This document shows, one piece after another, positions 1-7,131 of a stretch of DNA of 11,111 bases. Source of the stretch: JAAZFE01 sp034005635 (lineage in GTDB: Bacteria > Verrucomicrobiota > Kiritimatiellia > CAIQIC01 > Lenti-01). The position numbers were made by a program, and so were the translations under genes. Every line of letters begins with the position of its first letter. Position 1 is the stretch's first letter. The notes under the pieces are model-generated. The model saw only the letters and a program-made list of their open reading frames with translations, searched no databases and had not been told where the DNA came from. The stretch spans positions 1-11,111 of the forward strand of contig JAVEUJ010000081.1 of the NCBI GenBank assembly GCA_034005635.1. Reading direction: 5' to 3'.

Positions 1-11
1 TCTTCCGATCT
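1..11. other. Illumina adapter remnant at contig edge
   Basis: The first 11 bases, TCTTCCGATCT, are identical to the 3' end of the standard Illumina TruSeq adapter, which ends GCTCTTCCGATCT. They sit exactly at the window edge, where untrimmed adapter would be expected. They are best treated as sequencing artefact. True genomic sequence then begins at about base 12, so nothing upstream of the first gene, such as its promoter or ribosome binding site, can be read here. An 11-base chance match at the extreme edge is possible but unlikely. Confidence 0.85.
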
Positions 12-13
12 CA

Positions 14-1165
14 ATGGCGAATTTCGCCCATAAAGGCCCCATGAAGAAATCCAAGATGTCTCCCACGCCCATCCGTGCCCTCTATGCCGCGCTGCTGATC
101 ACGGTCGGCCTTCTGCTCTGGCTGCTGGCTCAGCCAAAACCCGGCGTGCGTATTCTACGTCTCAAGCCGGTACACGCCCCAGAGGCCTCTCCAACTGCAG
201 CCACGCCGTCAAGCATTCGCGTGGCGACCTATAACATTGAGCATTTCACCGATGCCCGCGATGATGGCCCCGACCGCACCCCCGAACAGTTCATCGCCCA
301 GGCCCAAGGCGCCGCCGCTATCATCGCGGAGGCCAATCCCGACATCCTCCTCGTTCAGGAAGTCGAAAATGCCCGCGTATTGATCTACTTGAATGAACAG
401 CTCCCCCACCCTTACGATTATATTTACGTGACGGACTTGCGCCGCTCCAGTGGCCCGCGCGATTCGCTGAACCTTGGTCTGCTCTCGCGCCTACGCCCCT
501 GGCAGGTGCGCCAGTTGGGCTTCCATGACCTGCCCGGAAGCGCAAGCCCCGCCCGCGGCTCCTTGGCGGCGACCTTCTTCCTCGCCGACGGTACCTCATT
601 GATGACCTACAACATCCATTTGAAGTCCAATTTTGGCGATGCCGCGCGCAATCAAACCCAGCGGGGCGTTGCCTTGCACCTCATCGGGGCCGATGCGGTG
701 ACAGAAACCTATCGCAACCAGCCCCGCCCCACCTCCACCCTTATCTTGGGCGATACCAATGTCGATCCCGACACCCCGCAATTCGCCGATGACCCCTCGC
801 TGGATCCTCTGATCGGGGGATTTGCGGACCTATGGCGCGGACGCCCTATTGAAGAGCGCACCACGATCCCTACCCGCGAGGCGGGCGAAACCGGCGATCC
901 GTTGATGGTCTTTCCGCCCTCCGCCTTTGACCGCGTCTTCGCCTCGAAAAACCTCATACAGGATGGCCCTTGGCGAGTCGCTGGCCCCACTGTCATTCAA
1001 AAGGGCACTGCCACTCACAACAATATGGTTCAGCCAGGTACAGAAGGTCATGTCACGGATCACTTTCTCGTCTATGTGGATCTGACCCCCAATCCCAATG
1101 CGGTCCTCGCCCCTCCCGCACCTGACTCCGACTCAGTCCTCACCCCTTCGATCACCGAGGAATGA
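14..1165 (+). CDS. Membrane-anchored endonuclease/exonuclease/phosphatase (EEP) family protein
   Basis: The product (383 aa from this start) is a metal-dependent hydrolase of the EEP (DNase I / exonuclease III-like) superfamily. All landmark motifs are present in order: YNIEHF (73-78), QEVEN with the metal-binding Glu116, YNIHLKS with His202, GDTNVD with Asp247 and Asn249, FDRVF with Asp306, and TDH with His350. An N-terminal hydrophobic segment (about 22-39) preceded by Lys/Arg residues predicts a signal anchor, placing the catalytic domain outside the cytoplasmic membrane. A low-complexity Pro/Ser/Asp tail follows about residue 358. The start is uncertain. ATG at 14 lies 3 bases after the adapter remnant, and the frame stays open to the window edge. 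ATG at 41 (MKKSKMSP) gives a more typical signal-anchor N-terminus, with a weak AAAGG just upstream. The substrate (nucleic acid, phospholipid or phosphoester) cannot be told from the motifs. It converges on bamA. Confidence 0.88.
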   Translation: MANFAHKGPMKKSKMSPTPIRALYAALLITVGLLLWLLAQPKPGVRILRLKPVHAPEASPTAATPSSIRVATYNIEHFTDARDDGPDRTPEQFIAQAQGAAAIIAEANPDILLVQEVENARVLIYLNEQLPHPYDYIYVTDLRRSSGPRDSLNLGLLSRLRPWQVRQLGFHDLPGSASPARGSLAATFFLADGTSLMTYNIHLKSNFGDAARNQTQRGVALHLIGADAVTETYRNQPRPTSTLILGDTNVDPDTPQFADDPSLDPLIGGFADLWRGRPIEERTTIPTREAGETGDPLMVFPPSAFDRVFASKNLIQDGPWRVAGPTVIQKGTATHNNMVQPGTEGHVTDHFLVYVDLTPNPNAVLAPPAPDSDSVLTPSITEE

Positions 1166-1179
1166 TTCCGGCTGTTGGA

Positions 1180-1225
1180 CTCGCGCCCTGCCCCAGCGCC
1201 CCGCGAGGTAAATCAGGCCCTGATT
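1180..1225. terminator. Possible bidirectional terminator hairpins between convergent genes
   Basis: The 58-base gap between the nuclease gene and the end of bamA holds two inverted repeats. CTCGCG (1180-1185) pairs with CGCGAG (1202-1207) across a 16-base loop. AATCAG (1211-1216) pairs with CTGATT (1220-1225) across a 3-base loop and runs into the bamA stop codon. Neither is followed by a clear T-tract, so an intrinsic terminator is only a suggestion based on position between convergent genes. Confidence 0.3.
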
Positions 1226-3542
1226 AGTAGCTGTAGCCGATCGAGAAGCTGAAGCGGCCCTTGTCGGACGTAACATCGTCCATATTAAGCGGCCAGGCAT
1301 AATCAAGTTGAATCGGGAAGCCGGGGAAATCAAAGCGCACCCCCAAGCCGTAGCCATCGAATAGCACGCCGTCGCCCATGGCCCCACTCTCGTTATTTTT
1401 TTCGTACATATCTTGCCAGACAACGCCCACATCGTAGAAGAACCCCAAGCGCACCTTATCCACCACCGGTAAGGTGTATTCCACGGTGGCATAGGCGGCT
1501 GAGCGCCCTCCGATGGGCTCGTCTGTATCGTCTTTGGGCCCCACTTTGCGGTACTTAAATGCACGAACCGTGCGCGGGCCTCCCACGAACAAGCGATCGA
1601 ACAACGGCACCCGATCTGAATCGCCGTACTCATGAATAATCGAGGTCCAGCCGCGGAGGTTCAGGACGTGATCAAACCAAAGTGGAAAATACTGGGACGC
1701 ACGCAGGGTGAACTGATAGGTATCGCTTTCGCCTCCAAAGGGCCCGCCGGCCAGCGTCGCCGCCGCCGATCCGCGGAAGCCGCGCGAGGGCAGAAAGGGA
1801 TGATTGCGCGTGTCGCGGATAAGTTCCATCGTGCCGTAACTCTTAAGCCGCCCGCCCTCTTCCTGCTTGATCAGGTCGCTGGCGCTGTCTTTGATATCGC
1901 TAATGTTGATGTCCTCCAGGCCGTAAATCCAGTTGATGCGATTGAAGGCAAAGAACGGCTTGCCCAACGTGAGCGATCCCCCGGTCGTGGTCTGGTCATA
2001 CTCGTCGCTGTAGTAGCTGGCCTCGCGCCGGAACAAGTCCAGCCCCAGCGACAGCCGCCGATTCAGGAACCATGGCTCGATCAGCGACAGTTCCAAGTCC
2101 GTACGCTTGCTGCCGGCTTGCGCGCGCAGCCGCAGGCGCTGACCGCCGCCCGTGAAGCGCGGCCAACCCAGCAAATCGAAATTGCCCTGCGTCAGCTCGA
2201 CGTAGCCAATGAGATTGTCGATGCTCGAAAATCCCGCGCCGAACATCAGTTGACCGGTGCGCTGCTCCTCAAGATCAAAGATCAGGTTGAAGCGATTTGA
2301 AGTCGCCGTCGCTTCCGGATAGCTGTTAACAAACGAGAAGTAGTTCAGGTTGCGCACGCGACTCTCGCTGGTGCGCACGCGCACTTCATTGTAAACTTCG
2401 CCGGGCAGCACGTTGATTTCGCGCCGAACCACCTTGTCTTTGGTTTGGGCGTTGCCGCGAATCTCGATGTTTTGGATGTAGGCCAGCATGCCCTCGGCCA
2501 CGTCATAGGTCACCGCGGCAGTCCCCGCGTTGGTGTTCAGCGTCACCCGCGGCTCGACCGCCGTCTTGATGTAGCCACGCGACCCGTAGAAATCACGGAT
2601 GTTCTGGGCACTGCGCTGAATGGTCGCAAGGGCTGCCGTTTGATTGGTGCCCGCCACCACGCCGCCGACAACCTCGCCGACTGCGAACTGCTCCATCCCT
2701 TTTACCCGCCAGGCGCTCAGCGAATAAACCGGGCCTTCGTTAATCACAAAGGTGATATCGATTTTCTTGCGCCCGACATAAACAAAAGTGGGTTCGCTGA
2801 CGGTGGCCGCCAGGCATCCCTTGTCCATGAGCACCTTGCGAATGGCTTCGCGATCAGCCAGCACATGGCCCGGCTCATAGAGGCCGTCATTGTTGATCCA
2901 CGTCAACCAAGAAGACTGCTTCTGGGTCATCGCCTTGAGCAGCTCTTTGCGACGCACCTGCCGGTTGCCCTTGAACAGAATCCGCCGCACCACCGCCCGG
3001 CGGCCCTCATCCACCTGGATGGTTACGTCCACAAAACCAGTCTCATCCGCCGTCGGAGTCAGCGTCCAGGTCAGCCGCGCATCGGGGAAAAATTCTTTCC
3101 GGTAGGCGTCACGCACCTTCTGGGCTCGCAGTCCGAGCAAGGCGTTGTCGACGAGATCGCCGGAACCAATCTCCATCTGGGTGCGCACCTTTTTGTTGCC
3201 GAGATAGTCGGCACCGGAAATACGCATGACGCGGATACGGGGGCGCCCTTGGACGCGGTAGACCAGCGCCACGCCATCGTCCGCAGTTTCCACACGCACT
3301 TCGGCATAGGAAAAGGCTCCCGAGCGCTGCAACGCGCGGATATCCTCGGACAAGGCCGCGCGATCAAGTTCCTGCCCTACTCGGGCCCCCACCTGTGCCA
3401 GCACCTGTTCAGCGCTGACAGGCACATCGCCAATAACGGCCACGCGGATATCGCGCACCGGCACGGCCCCGGCGACTGTCGCCCACGCCACGATGGCCAC
3501 AGCCAAAAACGTCAGGCGACCTTGTTGCAACGGACTCCTCAT
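1224..3542 (-). CDS. bamA: Outer-membrane protein assembly factor BamA (Omp85 family)
   Basis: BamA is the core of the machine that folds and inserts beta-barrel proteins into the outer membrane. The product is 772 aa, close to the usual 750-850. It has a Sec signal peptide (hydrophobic 10-23, likely cleavage after AGA at 26) with no lipobox cysteine. Five POTRA-like repeats follow (roughly 29-102, 103-180, 181-271, 272-352, 353-427), then an Omp85 barrel (about 428-772) ending in an aromatic residue (GYSY). The RDTRNHPFLPSRG segment near 576-588 is typical of the barrel. The loop-6 motif, normally VRGF or VRGY, reads VRAF here (659-662). The start ATG overlaps the dnaB stop as ATGA, with GGAGG 4 bases upstream, so translation is probably coupled. 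In many Gram-negatives bamA is followed by skp, lpxD or fabZ. None follows here, because the nuclease gene is convergent. TamA or another Omp85 member is less likely given five POTRA domains. Confidence 0.93.
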   Translation of the reverse strand: MRSPLQQGRLTFLAVAIVAWATVAGAVPVRDIRVAVIGDVPVSAEQVLAQVGARVGQELDRAALSEDIRALQRSGAFSYAEVRVETADDGVALVYRVQGRPRIRVMRISGADYLGNKKVRTQMEIGSGDLVDNALLGLRAQKVRDAYRKEFFPDARLTWTLTPTADETGFVDVTIQVDEGRRAVVRRILFKGNRQVRRKELLKAMTQKQSSWLTWINNDGLYEPGHVLADREAIRKVLMDKGCLAATVSEPTFVYVGRKKIDITFVINEGPVYSLSAWRVKGMEQFAVGEVVGGVVAGTNQTAALATIQRSAQNIRDFYGSRGYIKTAVEPRVTLNTNAGTAAVTYDVAEGMLAYIQNIEIRGNAQTKDKVVRREINVLPGEVYNEVRVRTSESRVRNLNYFSFVNSYPEATATSNRFNLIFDLEEQRTGQLMFGAGFSSIDNLIGYVELTQGNFDLLGWPRFTGGGQRLRLRAQAGSKRTDLELSLIEPWFLNRRLSLGLDLFRREASYYSDEYDQTTTGGSLTLGKPFFAFNRINWIYGLEDINISDIKDSASDLIKQEEGGRLKSYGTMELIRDTRNHPFLPSRGFRGSAAATLAGGPFGGESDTYQFTLRASQYFPLWFDHVLNLRGWTSIIHEYGDSDRVPLFDRLFVGGPRTVRAFKYRKVGPKDDTDEPIGGRSAAYATVEYTLPVVDKVRLGFFYDVGVVWQDMYEKNNESGAMGDGVLFDGYGLGVRFDFPGFPIQLDYAWPLNMDDVTSDKGRFSFSIGYSY

Positions 3543-4951
3543 CCTTCCTCCGGGTCGATGCCTTCGTAACGGTTACTGAAACGAGTAAAGCTCTCTTCGA
3601 AATCCAAGCGGATCTCGCCTACGGGTCCATTGCGGTGCTTGGCAATGTCCAAAATGGCCAGCCGCGTATCATCGGCATGTTGATCCTGTTTGTAGCGGGA
3701 CGGGCGTCGCAGCAGCATCACCACATCGGCATCCTGCTCGATGGCACCGGAATCGCGCAAGTCCGACAGCTTGGGCACCGCACTCTTGGAATCGCGGGTT
3801 TCGGGGGCGCGGCTAAGTTGACTCAGCACCAGCACCGGCACCTTGAGCTCCTTGGCCATGCCCTTGAGCGCCTGCGAAATCGCTGCGGTTTCGCGCTGAC
3901 GGCCTTCCATGGCAAACTTCGAAAAATTCATCAGTTGCAGATAGTCGACCACAATAAAGCGAATGCCGTACTTGCGCTTGAGCCGACGGGCGCGCGCGCG
4001 TAAATCCAATGCCTCGAGCCCGGCGGTATCGTCCAGATAGATCGGCGCGCTGCGCAGCGTATCCGCCGCCGCAATCAGTTTGCCGTGGGCTTCCTGGCCC
4101 ACTTTGCCCCGTGATAAATCTTGGCTGGCCACGCCCGCATGACAGCAAATCATGCGCCGCACCAGCGATTCCCCCGACATTTCTAGACTGAACACCGCCA
4201 CCGGCACCGGCGTCTGGTGCCGAGCGCCCAGCGCAACATTCTCTGCAATATTTAGTGCCAGCGATGTTTTGCCCATCGACGGGCGCGCCGCCAGCACGAT
4301 CAAATCGGAATTCTGCATGCCCAGCAGCATCTCGTCGATGCGCTCAAATCCAGTCGAGAGCCCGGTGATCCCCTTTTTCTCGGAGATCAGCTTCTCGACC
4401 TCCTTCATTTCGTCTTCAATGAGTTTTCCAAATGTGCGTTCCGTGCTGACCCGCTGCTCACTGAGGGCATAAAAGGATTCCTCCGCAAACCCCAGCAGCG
4501 ATTCCGCCTCCTGCTCGCCCTTGTAGACCTCTTCAGTAACAATACGCGCGGCATCGATGATGCGCCGCATCAAGTGGTTTTCGTAAACGAGTTGGATGTA
4601 GTAGTCAGCGTGGGCCGTGGTCGGCGTGCCATCGATCAGGCGCGCCAGTTCCTCCTCGCCCCCCACACCGTCGAGCTGCCGGTTTTCACGCAGGCGGTCG
4701 ACGACCGTAACCAAATCGACTGGTTTGCGGGCCGAGTACAGAGCCAGCATCGTCTCAAAGAGCGCCTGATGGGTCTGCACATAGAACGATTCGACCGTGA
4801 TTTGGCGCTCGATGCACAAGTCCAGGATACGGGAAGCATCCTGCAGAGCGCAGCCCAGCACCGCCCGTTCAGCATCCTCGCTGTGGGGGGGGACGCGCTC
4901 GCCGGGCCGCAGTGCCCGCGCACCCGGACTTGCCTGTGCTGCGCCGGCCAT
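3539..4951 (-). CDS. dnaB: Replicative DNA helicase DnaB
   Basis: DnaB is the hexameric ATP-driven helicase that unwinds DNA at the replication fork on the lagging-strand template and recruits primase. The product is 470 aa, the normal length. An N-terminal DnaB domain (about 20-125) starts with the usual PPHSEDAERAVLG segment. A linker leads into the RecA-like ATPase: Walker A ARPSMGKTS (222-230), SLEMS (255-259), Walker B FIVVDYLQLM (332-341), LSQLSR (376-381), DLRDSGAIEQDADVV (397-411), and KHRNGPVG (438-445) carrying the likely arginine finger. There is no intein, although dnaB is a common intein host. The start is fixed by AGGAGGAGG at 4958-4966, which overlaps the rplI stop codon. The gene follows ribosomal protein L9, as in many bacteria, and overlaps bamA by 4 bases at its 3' end. 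Confidence 0.97.
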   Translation of the reverse strand: MAGAAQASPGARALRPGERVPPHSEDAERAVLGCALQDASRILDLCIERQITVESFYVQTHQALFETMLALYSARKPVDLVTVVDRLRENRQLDGVGGEEELARLIDGTPTTAHADYYIQLVYENHLMRRIIDAARIVTEEVYKGEQEAESLLGFAEESFYALSEQRVSTERTFGKLIEDEMKEVEKLISEKKGITGLSTGFERIDEMLLGMQNSDLIVLAARPSMGKTSLALNIAENVALGARHQTPVPVAVFSLEMSGESLVRRMICCHAGVASQDLSRGKVGQEAHGKLIAAADTLRSAPIYLDDTAGLEALDLRARARRLKRKYGIRFIVVDYLQLMNFSKFAMEGRQRETAAISQALKGMAKELKVPVLVLSQLSRAPETRDSKSAVPKLSDLRDSGAIEQDADVVMLLRRPSRYKQDQHADDTRLAILDIAKHRNGPVGEIRLDFEESFTRFSNRYEGIDPEEG

Positions 4952-4957
4952 CGCCCG

Positions 4958-4967
4958 CCTCCTCCTA
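4958..4967 (-). promoter_or_regulatory. dnaB Shine-Dalgarno overlapping the rplI stop codon
   Basis: On the minus strand the sequence TAGGAGGAGG combines the rplI stop (TAG) with a double AGGAGG Shine-Dalgarno 6 bases before the dnaB ATG. A ribosome terminating on rplI would already sit on the dnaB initiation site, which suggests termination-reinitiation coupling. Confidence 0.8.
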
Positions 4968-5450
4968 GACCGTCGTCGCGGGTTCTACTGCCACCCGCTC
5001 GCTCACAACCTTGACCTTGAGCGTACCGCGCACCTCGGGATGCAGGTGCAGATCCGCCTCGTGATCGCCCAAGGATTTGAACGGCTCAAACATCGCCAGT
5101 TGCTTCTTCTGCAACTCGATGCCATCCGCCGCGAGCTTGGCCAGAATGTCGGCCGCGCTGACAGAGCCAAACAACCGCCCTTCGGCGTTGGCCTTGACAG
5201 AACATGTCACGACTTTACCTTCGAGTTTGCGAAGCAGCGCTTGCGCTTCTTCCTTTTCGCGCTCCAGCCGCACGGCGGCCTCAGCACGTTTTTTCTCAAC
5301 GAGACGCTTGGTCCCGGGCGTCATCACAACCGCCAGTTTTTTGGGAAAGAGGTAGTTGCGTGCAAAGCCCGAACGGACCCGGCAGGCATCGCCCGAACGG
5401 CCCAAATCGGTGACATCCTCTAATAAAATTACTTCAATGGATTTGCCCAT
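4965..5450 (-). CDS. rplI: 50S ribosomal protein L9
   Basis: L9 is an elongated large-subunit protein bound to 23S rRNA near the L1 stalk. The N-terminal domain carries the family signature IEVILLEDVTDLG (5-17), followed by RSGFARNYLFPKKLAV with its rRNA-binding basic and aromatic residues. A long Lys/Glu/Arg-rich connecting helix (about 46-77) and a C-terminal domain with EGRLFGSV follow. The product is 161 aa, slightly longer than the usual 148-150 because of three extra N-terminal residues (MGKSIEV instead of MKV) and a short tail. It follows rpsR by 22 bases and feeds directly into dnaB. Confidence 0.97.
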   Translation of the reverse strand: MGKSIEVILLEDVTDLGRSGDACRVRSGFARNYLFPKKLAVVMTPGTKRLVEKKRAEAAVRLEREKEEAQALLRKLEGKVVTCSVKANAEGRLFGSVSAADILAKLAADGIELQKKQLAMFEPFKSLGDHEADLHLHPEVRGTLKVKVVSERVAVEPATTV

Positions 5451-5472
5451 GGCACACCTGTCCTTCCGCCGC

Positions 5473-5715
5473 CTATGGCAGCAATCCCATAACTCGTGCG
5501 CGGCGGATCGCCCGCTTGACTTGGCGCTGTTGTTTGGCGTTGGCCCCGGTTACACGGCCCGGCAGAATTTTGCCGCGCTCGGTCATGAACTTACGCAGAA
5601 ATTCATAGTCCCGGTAGTCCACTTGCTGGTCCGCCTTCAGCATGCGAATGCGCTTGCGAGCGGCCTCGTCGGTCGCCGTGGTGCGGGAAGTTCGTTTTCT
5701 CTTTGGTTTCATCAT
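5473..5715 (-). CDS. rpsR: 30S ribosomal protein S18
   Basis: S18 pairs with S6 on the platform of the small subunit. The product is 80 aa, a normal length. It shows the S18 core: IDYRD-like QVDYRDYEFLRKFMTERGKILPGRVTG (31-57) followed by AKQQRQVKRAIRRARVMGLLP at the C-terminus. Two ATG codons stand in tandem (5715 and 5712), so the protein may begin MMKPK or MKPK. A GGAG lies about 11 bases before the first. It sits 18 bases after ssb, which keeps the widespread rpsF-ssb-rpsR order and lets S6 and S18 be made together. Confidence 0.97.
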   Translation of the reverse strand: MMKPKRKRTSRTTATDEAARKRIRMLKADQQVDYRDYEFLRKFMTERGKILPGRVTGANAKQQRQVKRAIRRARVMGLLP

Positions 5716-5733
5716 CGTCGTCTTTGCTCCATG

Positions 5734-6210
5734 TTAAAAGGGAATTTCCTCGTCGTCAGATGGCTTGCTCAGCGGCTCGTCAAACGAGGGCTCGGAAGTG
5801 GAGGATCTGCCTCCCTGAGGGGTGTCGCGCGCCGGAGGGGTATCGCTCATAGGGCCCGTGCCGGCGCCCTCGCGGCGCGGACCGCTCAAAAATTGAACGC
5901 GATCGGCTCGCACCTTCAGCCGCGAACGCTTCTGGCCAGTTTCTTTGTCCTCCCATGAGTCCAGTTGCAGGCGGCCTTCCACAAAAAGCGGCGAGCCCTT
6001 GGACAGGTACTGCGCGCAATTCTCGGCCTGGCGGTCCCAGACATCCACATCGACGAAGACCGTCCGTTCGACCTTCTCGCCGCTCTTGTTTTGGAATGAC
6101 TCGTTCACCGCCACGCGCAGGGTCGAGACCGCTGTGCCCGACGCAATGCGGCGTAACTCGGGGTCTTGGGTCAGATTCCCAATCAGCAGAACTTTATTCA
6201 GCGCCGCCAT
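5734..6210 (-). CDS. ssb: Single-stranded DNA-binding protein SSB
   Basis: SSB coats single-stranded DNA during replication, repair and recombination and docks partner proteins through its C-terminal tip. The product is 158 aa. An OB-fold domain (about 1-110) begins MAALNKVLLIGNLTQDPELR and includes FVDVDVWDRQAENCAQYLSKG and FVEGRLQLDSWEDKETGQKRS. A disordered Gly/Pro/Ser-rich linker leads to the acidic tail DDEEIPF, which matches the DDDIPF-type interaction tip. The open frame extends upstream to 6267, but the added 19 residues (Trp/Arg/Pro-rich) are foreign to the family. The ATG at 6210 has AAGGGAG 6 bases upstream. This start lies inside the end of rpsF, giving a 17-base overlap in a different frame. 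Confidence 0.96.
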   Translation of the reverse strand: MAALNKVLLIGNLTQDPELRRIASGTAVSTLRVAVNESFQNKSGEKVERTVFVDVDVWDRQAENCAQYLSKGSPLFVEGRLQLDSWEDKETGQKRSRLKVRADRVQFLSGPRREGAGTGPMSDTPPARDTPQGGRSSTSEPSFDEPLSKPSDDEEIPF

Positions 6211-6526
6211 CGTCCGCTCCCTTCTCCGGTGCGGGCGGAGCGGGCGGGGCCACCACCACCTGTACACGGAAAATATCTGCGTTCAGCTTCAGACGCGCCA
6301 GCAGCGGGGCCAGCTTGTCGCCGCCCAGTGCGAACGCCATCAGGCCGTAGTGACCGCTGCGCTGCTTCTGCATCGGACGGGCAAATTCCCGCCGACCCAG
6401 CCGCGTACAGCTCGACACTGCGCCGTCAAACTTCTCAATCTCACCACGGACCGTTTCCACGGCGCCGTCCCAGTCTGCATCTTTCAGGCTCTCCCGAAAG
6501 ATAATTATCGCCTCGTATTTCTTCAC
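6194..6526 (-). CDS. rpsF: 30S ribosomal protein S6
   Basis: S6 forms a heterodimer with S18 on the 30S platform. From the GTG start the protein is 110 aa and begins MKKYEAIIIFRESL, the classic S6 N-terminus. RLGRREFARPMQKQRSGHYGLMAF (43-66) matches the conserved central strand region, and an Ala/Pro-rich acidic tail (about 92-110) ends the protein. A longer frame begins at a TTG (6541), but that codon is part of the Shine-Dalgarno itself: AGGAGG at 6533-6538 lies 6 bases before the GTG at 6526. GTG is therefore chosen. It follows pth, whose TGA overlaps that Shine-Dalgarno, and it overlaps ssb at the 3' end. Confidence 0.95.
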   Translation of the reverse strand: MKKYEAIIIFRESLKDADWDGAVETVRGEIEKFDGAVSSCTRLGRREFARPMQKQRSGHYGLMAFALGGDKLAPLLARLKLNADIFRVQVVVAPPAPPAPEKGADDGGAE

Positions 6527-6532
6527 CTCGTG

Positions 6533-6540
6533 CCTCCTCA
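6533..6540 (-). promoter_or_regulatory. rpsF Shine-Dalgarno that sets a GTG start and contains the pth stop
   Basis: On the minus strand TGAGGAGG holds the pth stop codon and a perfect AGGAGG, 6 bases before the GTG at 6526. This supports the GTG over the upstream TTG as the rpsF start and implies translational coupling between pth and rpsF. Confidence 0.82.
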
Positions 6541-7101
6541 ATTATACTGGTTCATGGCGCTGTCCACGCTGTGGGTCAACAGGTGATCCACCGCGTCGGC
6601 CGCGCGGATGGCGGCTTCAGCCAGGACCTGCCGTTCCCCGGCGCTCATTTGTTCCAGCACATGATCTGTCAAACTTCTTCCTTGTTCCTGTTCGCCAACT
6701 CCAACTCGCACCCGCACAAACTCTTCACTGCCCAGGTGCTCGATTATCGACTTCAACCCGTTGTGACCACCAGCGCTGCCTGTCGGTCGAATTCTCAACT
6801 TGCCCACGGGTAGGTTGACGTCATCGGCCACCACAATCAAGTCTTTTACTGTCAGACCCGCCGGCCGCATCAAGGCTCTCAGCACCGTGCCGCTGCGGTT
6901 CATAAAGGTCAAAGGCTTAACCAGCAGCAACTGCTCACGGCCCTCCTGCGACACCTTGGCACTTTGCAGCGGGTGGCGCCAAGATCGACGGAACACTGCG
7001 TGGTGGCGCTTGGCAATCTCGTCCAGGACCGTCCAGCCAGCATTGTGCCGCGTCTGCGCATACGCCCGGCCGGGATTCCCGAGACCTACCACCAGTTTCA
7101 T
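6538..7101 (-). CDS. pth: Peptidyl-tRNA hydrolase
   Basis: Pth cleaves peptidyl-tRNAs that drop off ribosomes, recycling the tRNA. The product is 187 aa, in the normal range of 185-200. It shows GLGNPG (6-11, Asn9), RHNAGW (18-23, catalytic His19), KPLTFMNRSG with Asn68, VADDVNLPVGKLR with Asp93, and GSAGGHNGLKSI with Asn114; these match the known catalytic and substrate-binding residues. GAGGA stands about 10 bases before the ATG. It follows rplY by 30 bases, the very common rplY-pth pairing, and its stop codon lies in the rpsF Shine-Dalgarno. Confidence 0.97.
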   Translation of the reverse strand: MKLVVGLGNPGRAYAQTRHNAGWTVLDEIAKRHHAVFRRSWRHPLQSAKVSQEGREQLLLVKPLTFMNRSGTVLRALMRPAGLTVKDLIVVADDVNLPVGKLRIRPTGSAGGHNGLKSIIEHLGSEEFVRVRVGVGEQEQGRSLTDHVLEQMSAGERQVLAEAAIRAADAVDHLLTHSVDSAMNQYN

Positions 7102-7131
7102 GGTAGCCCGTTCCTCGCCTGCGTCATTGGC

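Noticed and set aside
1632..2300. 222-codon plus-strand open frame opposite the bamA barrel
   Set aside because: It is antisense to a well-supported gene and has no motif or ribosome binding site of note.
2445..3569. 374-codon plus-strand open frame opposite bamA
   Set aside because: It is the antisense of the POTRA region of bamA; its His/Arg/Gly-rich composition reflects reversed codons and it shows no recognisable domain.
6211..6267. Upstream start for ssb adding 19 Trp/Arg/Pro-rich residues
   Set aside because: The added residues are absent from SSB proteins, and the ATG at 6210 has its own good Shine-Dalgarno.
6527..6620. S6:S18-binding autoregulatory leader upstream of rpsF
   Set aside because: In some bacteria such a leader controls rpsF, but here the upstream bases are the coding end of pth and I could not find a convincing matching hairpin by eye.
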